A stretch of DNA of 64,000 bases from Amorphophallus konjac. Lineage: Eukaryota; Streptophyta; Magnoliopsida; Alismatales; Araceae. Shown one piece after another: positions 56,430 to 64,000 of the stretch. Location: contig JAHNEJ010000768.1 of NCBI GenBank assembly GCA_022559845.1, positions 124,001-188,000 of the forward strand. The letters run 5' to 3'. Positions within the stretch are counted from its first letter, which is position 1; each line of letters opens with the position of its first letter. Both the position numbers and the translations under genes were made by a program. The notes beneath the pieces are model-generated. The model ran no database searches. It saw only the letters and a program-made list of their open reading frames with translations, and was not told where the DNA came from.

Positions 56430-58898
56430 AGAATTATTTTGCAGATGTGCCTTGAATCAAAAGGAAATAAAAAGGGGGGTTCAATAAATCAAGGTACCTG
56501 TGGTTCGTAAAACCCCAATCCTTGCTTTTACTATTTCAGTTGCATATCATGGTTTTAATTTGTTTGCCAGAATTTCAATGTCTTAATTTGAGATCCTGGC
56601 TTGAATAATTAAGGGGGAGTTGAAATAAATTGAGCTGCACATGGTCTTGCATAGTTTGATAAATTTGCTATTCATACTTGAAACCAATTGCATTTTTTTT
56701 ACTAGTTTGAGCTTTCAATGCTTTTAGATAAGGGAATCAGCACTCACATAAGTTTGCTCACATGTTTGTTATTGTCTGATTTAATTGCACATCATTTGTG
56801 TCAAAAATTTCAAAAAGACTTGAGAAATCCATGCACACTTTTAGGGGGAGTAAAATGTTTGAAATTCTGCACTATACAGTCAGGTTGCATAAATGAGGTT
56901 TTGTTCAAAAGGGTATTTGGTTTTGAAAATCCCTATAACTGATATATGTGCGTCAACGCTCTGATGTGATCGCGTCGACCCAGTAGTTTACTTTGATGAA
57001 ATCCCAAATTCTGTGAAAGCCTTCTAAGTCAACGCACTGATCAACTTGAGTCGACTCATCAGTATCATGATTCAGCTATGCTTGTCGGTTGCTTTGTGGT
57101 GTTGACGCACCTGACCCTCTGCGTCGACTCAATCACTCTAATTTGAGTTTCATTTTGTTTTGACATATGTTGAGCTTCATGATCAGTTTCCTAAGTTATT
57201 TTTGATGTTCTTCTGAAATTTCTTGATGTTCAAATCCTCATCTCATGATAGAGTATGTCTTCAAACTCTTGTATTTGCTGAGGACGAGCCTCCTTCTGAA
57301 AATGGTATTCTTGCAAGATTCTTTGGATTATGTTCTTTCAAAAGAAAGTGTGATTTCAGTAAATTGCCTTCTTGACCTTGATTAAAGAAATGGTTCACAT
57401 TGAAATATCTCTATATCTATTGTCTGCTCAATGTCTGTGAGCACTCTTGAAATCATTGCTGCTCGGTTGACAACAAACTATTTTCTTCTTTGACTTACCT
57501 GAAATCTGGGAGGATTCCAATATGTGTACCATGATCATAAATATGAATATTTTAAATTAGGAATCTTCTATTATACAATCTTATGGTCATCCAAAATGAT
57601 TAGCTAGTTTAAGTTTAATGGTCTCATTGAGTTTTAAAAAAAATTGGATGTCTTGAAATTTTGTTTGTATTCAAATTTAATAGACCTTAACCAGCTTTTA
57701 CATGTTGTGCCCTGGATAATTTTTCTGAAATCTAAAAATTTTTATATCATGGCTACTTTGGTTGAGATACTTAGATTGAGTATTGTCCTTAAACATTAGG
57801 ATAATCTAAAATTTTCTAAGGGTTAAAATTGTCAGAGCAATGACAATGGTCCACTGAGAAACCATGTCCCTTGACCTTGAAGTTTAGTGGACTGTGTCAT
57901 GAAGTGCCAATGTTAACTCTATAGAAAGATTAGTGAAAATCAAGGCAGAGCAATGGCAAGCTCACTGAGAAATATATGTCACTCATCAATGAAATGAGTT
58001 GAGATATGTCATGAGGTGACAATGCTACCTTTGTTCATATTGATGCATGACAGTCAGTCATACTAAGTACTTAAGGATATTGACGTCTAAATAATGTGTA
58101 TCCTCAAGATACAATGTATGTGCTAGATTTGAATGTTCTTAAAAATTTGTTGAGAAAATGCAAAAATCAGATTTTGGTAGAACAAAGGCAAAGAAACAGA
58201 TTACTAAAACACAGAAATAAAATCAGAAAATAATATATGTTTAACCTCAATACTAATTTTGGTAATTCCTAAAGGAGTCATTGAATTTGAATGAGTAAGA
58301 TAACGGAAGGTTAAACATGGTTTTGATATGAAAATTTTGGTTCATTCCTATTAAGCTTGAATGTAGAATTCTTTCGAAGAAATTTCATTGATAAACTTAG
58401 AAATCATTAAATTTGAACCATGCAGTTAAATAAGGAACAAATCATTAGATGTTTATAATGGAAGATCTGAAAATTGGTAATTTCCAATTCATGAGATTAG
58501 TATCAGATTGAGAATTCTTTTGGAATTTTCTGATAAGATTCCTTCTCATGTATCCAATCATTTTCATTTGCTGCTTGAAGTCTATTCCAATCTTTCTCTG
58601 CTGAAATCATAACTTGTCAGTGGTCAATAGGGCATTCCTGTCTGCTTACTACTTATTCAATTGCACATCTCCAATTTCTCCAAGTGGTATCATATTGAGA
58701 ATTCTTTTTTCTGATGTCAAAGGGCGAGAACTTTGATATTGAGTAATTATTTTTTGGGTGTCATTATTTTTTTGGGAGATGTGTGTTTAGGTTGGGGAGA
58801 ATGTTATGTCCTTAATGCATGCTATGAATTTGGTCATATTATGAATTTCGTTGTGAATTTGGTCAAACTATCATAAAATGACTCGTGTTGCCATCATC
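56430..58898 (+). other. Noncoding 3' part of element 4
   Basis: No pol motif or other gene in 2.5 kb. 56950-57130 holds several GTCGAC and GTCAACGC half-sites (GCGTCGACCCAG, GAGTCGACTCATC, GCGTCGACTCAATC), the same motif as in the LTR. The rest is AT-rich with frequent stops in all frames. Confidence 0.65.
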
Positions 58899-58912
58899 AA
58901 AAAGGGAGAGAA
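58899..58912 (+). other. Polypurine tract of element 4
   Basis: AAAAAGGGAGAGAA directly before TGTTGTGTCC. Confidence 0.88.
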
Positions 58913-60955
58913 TGTTGTGTCCATGGGATTTTGAAGATGTCAAACACTATAAGTCATTATTGGGTCATTTCATGTTTTGATGATGTCATGGTGTCAACGA
59001 TGTCATATATATACATACATGTGCATATCCTTGAATTCTGTGAAGAATAGGTTCAGAAGCTCTATCATCTAAAGCTCCATCAGCAAGTCTTCAGACAAAG
59101 TCAGCAGACTACAAGAAAGAGTCGACACTCTAAGTTGACCCAAGCAGCCAAAGCACTGTCCAAGCGTCTGCAAAATATGTGGAGTTGACGCTGTGATGTA
59201 CGTGCATCGATACAGTAGTGAAGTTGCTAAGAAACAAGCCAGCAGCCAAGAAAGTTACATGAAGATGGAGTCAACGTAGCTATGCATTTCAACCAAGCCT
59301 GCGTCGACTCAGTCAAGCCAAATAGCAGATCAACCAAGGATGCGTCGACCTCATTTCAATAGTGCGTTGATGCTTGTGTGGTAAATAGAACACGTTGTAA
59401 GTGCATTTTGTGATGGCAGCGTCGACCTTATCTTCTTAGTGTGTCGACGCTGCAAGGAAATCCAGTGAAGCACGTGATCAACTCAGTGAAATCATGTGCC
59501 TTCAAACTCAAATGATTGGCACGTGATCCTAGGACTCCTGGCACCTTTCCAGAAGACTCTTGGGAGGTGAATATTCTACTGGGACACCTGGACCAATGGG
59601 AAATCAAATGGGAAGATAATTTTGTCCATAAAATTCCAATTCAGTTCTATAAAGTCACGCCCTCTTCTTCGAAGAAGGTGGCTACAAGTGAGGGTTGCGT
59701 GGGCTGTAGAAGAGTGTTCTTTAAGAGAGGAAATTGAGCAGAGTGTTAGCAGAAGATCAGAGAGAGATCGTGAGAAGACTAAGAGGAGAAGAAAAAGAGA
59801 TCGAGAGCCCGATCTCATAATAATGTAGCCCAGTTCGTGAGAGAAGCACCTGAGTGCAGCCGTGAATCTATATTGAAGATCTGATCGAGGTTCTGGCTTG
59901 TGGGATCAAATCCAAAAGCCTTCTCTCCCTTGGAGCTACATTTCGTTTGTTTTTTCTTTTGGTTTTTATTTAATTCTTTTCATTTCTATCTGGTATTTCG
60001 ATACTCTGTTTGGAGGTTGGGGTCAAGCTGTATTGTCATCGGAGTCAAGCTGTTAGATAGTGATCTGAGGATTTGTTCCTCGTGGGGATTGGTTCCCCTG
60101 AAGTTGTGAATCAGCAGGCGTAAGGGATTGGTTCTCTCAAAGCTATGGATCAGCAGACTAAGCTATATGTCAGAGGAATCCTCACTCGATTTGAGTGGGG
60201 GGTGGACGTAGATCTGCTACGTGCAGACTGAACCACCAAAATATCATTGTGCATCGTGGTTTGGTTGTGTGATTGTTTTATTCTTCATCAATCTGAATTT
60301 ATAGCTTACAGGTTTATATAGATCTGGGAAAGTCAATCTAAATTGGTATATCAAAAGGTGTTCACCTACACTTTGTGAGTAGAGAGTTTCTAGACTCAAC
60401 CCTCCGCCTAGTACCAATTCAATTGACTGAACTTCATGGTGATTTGTTGTTGATTCCCAATTGGGTTGAACTAAGTTTAATTTCTGATCAGTAATATCTT
60501 AATCTGCTAGGTGTTTGATATGTGTTCAGTATGAACTGTTAGATGTTCTGATCAATCTTGGTTGAACAACTCATCTCATCATCTACTGATCATTGTTGAT
60601 TTCAGTTTAATTTTTGTTCAGCACTGGCACACTACCAGGTGTTCGAGATTGGTTCTATATGAACCATTAATTGTTTAGTTAGTTTCTACGTGACAGAATT
60701 GTCAGCAGTATCCCGGTTGGTGCTTGGACTTTACTGATTGGACTGGTTTACTACTGTAAGCAGTTTTAGTTCTCAAGTCTACACTTCAGCTTAGTTTTAG
60801 TCTAGCATTAATGCTTCTATCTATACATTTCAGTAAGACGTTTAGTCTACAGTTTTTAATTCCGTCTAGTTTGAATTAGCTAGTTTTTTAATTTGAGCAA
60901 AATTGTGTAAAGGGATATATTCACCCCCCCTCTAGATCCTATTGTGCACCCAACA
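58913..60955 (+). repeat. 3' LTR of element 4
   Basis: 2043 bases from TGTTGTGTCC to CACCCAACA. TATAAAG at 59648-59654 is the likely TATA box. Upstream, 59110-59455 contains GTCGAC-centred motifs, including the hairpin 59416-59453 with perfect 11-base arms GCAGCGTCGAC/GTCGACGCTGC. The last 840 bases match the 5' remnant. Confidence 0.9.
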
Positions 60956-61675
60956 GCAGTGAATGCTGAAATCTTCCAAAGAGCCCTAGGAGTTTCTGCA
61001 GCCGGGCACACCATAAGAAACACCCATGTTCTAGCTAAGGAAACTTCTATCATGATGACCTACAGTCAATATGTTCCTATTGCTAGCAATCTCGTCAAGC
61101 TAAATGCTAACCTCTTTCCACCACTTTAGTGATTATTCAGCACATTTTTACCACTATCATTTATCCTAAGGGTGGCAGCATAGATGAAGTTACAGAGGTT
61201 CATAAATTCCTCTTCCATTGTGTTTTAAATGGATTACCAATAAATATGTCGTAGCTCATGACAGATTTGATTGCCTTATGTCGTACACAAAGAAAGAGAT
61301 CCTTGCCATATGCTACTCAGCTTACTAGAGTATTTGCTTATGCGAGAGTCATCTTAGACAATGAAGTGGTTGCATAAGTCCGACAAGCTGATGTGTACAA
61401 GAGACATAAGTTACAGTCTTACATGCACTACAGGCAGCGTGAAGGTGTGGAGTTGTTTAGGAATGTGGGTGACTTTTATAAAGATGACGATGATGATGAA
61501 GAGTAAGAGCCACACCAGCAAGAGGCTCAAGCAGAGGCACAACCAACAGCTCGAGCAGAGGAGTAGCCTCCTCCACAGCCTATGGAGAGAGAGATGCCAC
61601 CATGATGCGGGACGACAATGGGACTCGACTCGGGCTAGATGCGAACCTTGGACTCTATTAGACGACGCGACTAAA
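60956..61675 (+). pseudogene. Fragment of a plant transposon-associated ORF (Athila-ORF1/putative transposon protein type)
   Basis: The frame starts abruptly at the LTR border: VNAEIFQRALGV, then HVLAKETSIMMTYSQYVPI and a stop near 61126. Another frame gives YPKGGSIDEVTEVHKFLFHC, VLNGLPINMS, a stop, then RSLPYATQLTRVFAYARVI and an acidic and Gln/Pro-rich tail (DFYKDDDDDEE) with further stops. The pattern PKGG-x(3)-EVT ... G-[RL]-[PR]-IN ... LPY-x(3)-LTR-[VI]-F is that of the plant transposon protein domain near gag of Athila-like and related elements. Element 4 inserted in it. No function remains. Confidence 0.6.
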
Positions 61676-61682
61676 AACACGA

Positions 61683-63410
61683 TGTGACCAGTAACAACAC
61701 AATAACGCGGCACCTAAAGAGCTCCATAAGAGGTGAACATGCCCCAAACAAGAAGCGCTAAACTCATAGTCATCCCCGGCGAGGGAAACGTGACGATCTG
61801 CACGGTTGGGAAACCAATTTTGAGTCTCGGGTGGTCAGCTCACTCTCATGCTCGGAATGAGTCACGGGACGGGTCTCGCACTCACAACTCACAGCGGTGA
61901 TTAAATTTTAACTAGCTAGGAAATTACTAACTCACATGCAACGGCATCTAGAACGTATACTAAATAAGCAATCGAGATAAAGTGGGTGGCGAGTGTACCT
62001 CCACGCTCGGGGCGTGGGGAAGACGTCCCGGCCAAGTTCCGTGACTCCCGGTACAATGGTAAAAGTTTAGTTACAGTAATGAATTTACGGCCCACTCCAC
62101 GCAGGGAGGTAAAGGGCTACACAATGGCACCGAGAGCACCGAACTTGAGTTGGCGGACAGCATGGCGGCGGGTTCCGGGCGGTGGTGGGCAGCGGCTCCG
62201 GTTCTGCGATTTGTTGGCCGGTAGGACAGCGAACAAGGACGTCCAAAGGGACGTCGACCTCCTATGAGCTTCTGAAGGTGACGGTTCACCGGGACTTTGG
62301 CAGAGGGTCCCTGGTCGACCCCCAGGAGTGGCGGTCACTGTAAGTACTCCGGCGTATTTTCCTGGAATTTATGCAGCAACCCCTTTTTACTGGCTTGGCT
62401 CGGAGCAGGAATGCGCACTTCCACGAGAATGGCCGGCACGACCAGATTCGATGGCTGATCGGGGCAAGATTAGTGCCGTTGGAAAGAGGACTCGAAGGGA
62501 TTCGACATACTGGAAATTTAGGTCCGCTCAACGGTTGGTTATAAAATGAAAACCTCTGCAAGCTGGTTGTGGTTTCTGTCCCGGAAGACAGAACAGACTG
62601 GGCAGAACGGGATCTACCTATTTATGGGGTTTGACAGAAAATCAAATGAAGGATTTAGGGCTTGAGGATTTTTTTGGAGAGAGGGGGGAAGGACATGATC
62701 ACGCCATAATTGTTTTGTACTTTTCTGACAACGTTTGAGGGGGTGGAAAATTCGGCTACCAACAGACTTCCTCACAGATCTGCACATAGGCAGACTGTGA
62801 GAGGGGAAAACAAACGACTAGGAGGAGGAGAAAACAAAACCTGATCGGCATGAAATTTAAACTGGGATTGAAGAAAACTGGGGGAAGACACCCTCAAAAG
62901 ATGAGGATAGTCCGACGGTCGGATCTCCGGTACCAACCTTTTTACTGAGCTGCTTTCCAGGAATCCTGAAATTCAGGACATCATAGTGGAAGCCGGGTTT
63001 TGCTTGCTTGATGGCGGCACGAACGGAGGCGGCGGTGGCGGTGATCAATTACAGCATACAGAGGAAAAGAAGGAGAGGAAGATCACTAAAAAATATTAGG
63101 GTTTCAGCCCTTGATCTGATGCAGCATGGAGGAGGAAGAAGAAGAACAAGAACAAGGGGGAGAGAGGGGGGTGCGCCCAAGGCAATTTTCACATAAATTC
63201 TTCATTAATTTTTGTCCAAATGACACAAGAGACATTAAATACTAAACCCTAGACCTAGGACAAATGACCTCTAATACGCTTAGTCAAAGGGGCATAAAGA
63301 GGAAGGGAGAATAAAAACACTAAACAAATCCTCACATGGGGACAAACAAGGGGGCGCCCCTCTCTCCACGTCAAAATAAGGGGTTTTGTTATTTTAATCC
63401 CCTTGGACCA
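61683..63410 (-). repeat. Probable 3' LTR of a chromovirus at the right edge (borders uncertain)
   Basis: Lies downstream (on minus) of a chromodomain-ending integrase. On minus it would start TGGTCCAAGGGG at 63410 and end GGTCACA at 61683. A TATA-like ATAAATAGG sits near 62619-62625 on minus. Only one copy is in the window and there is no test for target duplication. Short frames inside have no family features. Confidence 0.4.
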
Positions 63411-63632
63411 TAATAATCCCCCCTTGGACCAAAATAAATCAAAAATACAAAATACTTGGTCAATATTCTCCCATTGACCCAATATAAAACCCAAATAATA
63501 CAAACCAAAATACAACCCAAATATATTCCAAATACACACCAAATACGACCAAATATGTAGAAAATACAAATACGTATAAAAATATGAACTAAAGTATCAA
63601 GGCTCTGGTGGAGACTCCAGACTGTTCCCCAG
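63411..63632 (-). other. 3' noncoding end of the right-edge chromovirus, with possible polypurine tract
   Basis: AT-rich spacer after the chromodomain stop. On minus, AAGGGGGGATTATTA near 63411-63425 is a candidate PPT next to the suggested LTR start. ACCAAATA/CCAAATA-type short repeats lie at 63490-63560. Confidence 0.4.
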
Positions 63633-64000
63633 CTATAAAGACGTCGACGTCGACCGAGTCGTGCTACGTGTCCGGTATCGGCGGCTCGTTGAGTCGAGCC
63701 GTACTCTGGCTCTGGTGTCCTCACCAATTCTCTCTAGGTGGGAGAAGCTCGACCCCGTCAAGTAGGGGTCTGGGTCGCTCTGGTATCGATCCAGCAGATC
63801 CGGATCTATCCTCTGTAGCTCATCCCGGGTGATCCAAGTGTCATCGGATGCGGGCCGTCCCCTCCATCGCACCAAGTAGCGCTGATACACTCCACCTCGA
63901 GTAGTCGTTACATGCTCGTCCAGTATATGCTCTATATGCTAACGCTGCTGAGGTAACAAGGCTGGAGGTGGACGCTCTGCGGTGGTGTCACTCAAAAGGG
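63633..64000 (-). pseudogene. Integrase C-terminus with chromodomain of a chromovirus (partial, runs off the window)
   Basis: On minus the frame reads a linker, HIEHILDEHV, then a chromodomain: YQRYLVRWRGRPASDDTW, then ITRDELQRIDPDLLDRY. The aromatic residues Y, W and W of the methyl-lysine cage are in the expected places. A Ser/Arg-rich tail and stop follow at 63633. An in-frame TAG lies at 63939-63941, upstream of the chromodomain, where CAG (Gln) would fit. Chromodomains guide chromovirus integration by histone recognition. The body of the element lies beyond 64000. Confidence 0.85.

Larger units (their letters stand above)
44455..60955 (+). mobile_element. Element 4: SIRE-like Ty1/copia element, gag only, 5' LTR truncated, split by element 5
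   Basis: Plus orientation: LTR remnant (44455-45299), PBS, gag (45326-47067 and 55633-56429), noncoding 3' part, PPT, complete 3' LTR (58913-60955). The gag type, PBS and the AAAAAGGGAGAG polypurine tract fit the SIRE lineage. No pol motif is found between the gag end and PPT (2.5 kb), so the element is non-autonomous even without the insertion. The shared LTR parts differ by roughly 9 percent in a sampled stretch. No target duplication can be tested because the 5' end is lost. Confidence 0.85.

Noticed and set aside
61361..61687. Plus-strand frame of 108 codons as a gene
   Set aside because: It is out of frame with the transposon-protein motifs that run through the same interval.
62857..63196. 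Minus-strand 63-codon frame and overlapping plus frame in the right-edge LTR as a host gene
   Set aside because: They lie within the probable LTR downstream of a chromodomain and show no domain; leader-like sequence explains them.

Overview
The window looks like nuclear DNA from a seed plant with a large, transposon-rich genome. Nearly all of it is nested LTR retrotransposons of plant-typical lineages: Tat/Ogre-type and chromodomain-bearing Ty3/gypsy elements, and SIRE-type Ty1/copia elements. Spliceosomal introns, plant mobile domain genes and plant transposon ORF domains support a plant source. I cannot name the species. I found no stand-alone host gene, rRNA or tRNA.

Layout. (1) 799-21526, minus strand: a complete, young Tat/Ogre-like Ty3/gypsy element of 20.7 kb (element 1). 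It has nearly identical 1.3-kb LTRs, a perfect target duplication (CACGT), a gag-protease ORF with a G-patch, and a pol with archaeal-type RNase H and integrase. Its 3' part holds two intron-containing plant-mobile-domain-like genes on the opposite (+) strand. It sits inside an older LTR-like sequence (1-798 and 21532 to about 23280). (2) About 23285-42410, plus strand: a decayed Tat-type element (element 2) with a broken pol, two tandem-repeat arrays of about 129 and 126 bp, a polypurine tract and a 3' LTR from 40952. (3) 30380-40580, minus strand: a complete but decayed Tekay/Del-type chromovirus (element 3) inserted in the 3' region of element 2, with target duplication GCTCT. (4) 44455-60955, plus strand: a SIRE-like copia element (element 4) with a truncated 5' LTR and a broken gag; I see no pol. 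(5) 47068-55627, minus strand: a second SIRE-like element (element 5) with an intact gag and no pol, inserted in the gag of element 4 with target duplication GACCT. (6) 60956-64000: a plant transposon-protein remnant, then the 3' end of another chromovirus (chromodomain at the window edge).

How parts work together. In each element the LTRs give promoter and polyadenylation signals, the PBS and PPT prime reverse transcription, and gag/pol (where present) give particle, protease, RT, RNase H and integrase. Elements 4 and 5 seem to be gag-only and would need pol from an autonomous relative. Element 1 carries its two antisense genes as cargo. Their introns can survive retrotransposition because they read as introns only on the strand opposite the genomic RNA.

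The most unusual signal is structural. The noncoding parts of element 1 are studded with short CpG-rich hairpins (ACGCCCT-loop-AGGGCGT type), absent from its exons as far as I can read. The other elements carry analogous palindromes with different sequences, most often in LTRs upstream of a TATA-like box or inside tandem-repeat units. The cargo genes and this recurrent hairpin architecture are the main candidates for undescribed biology.
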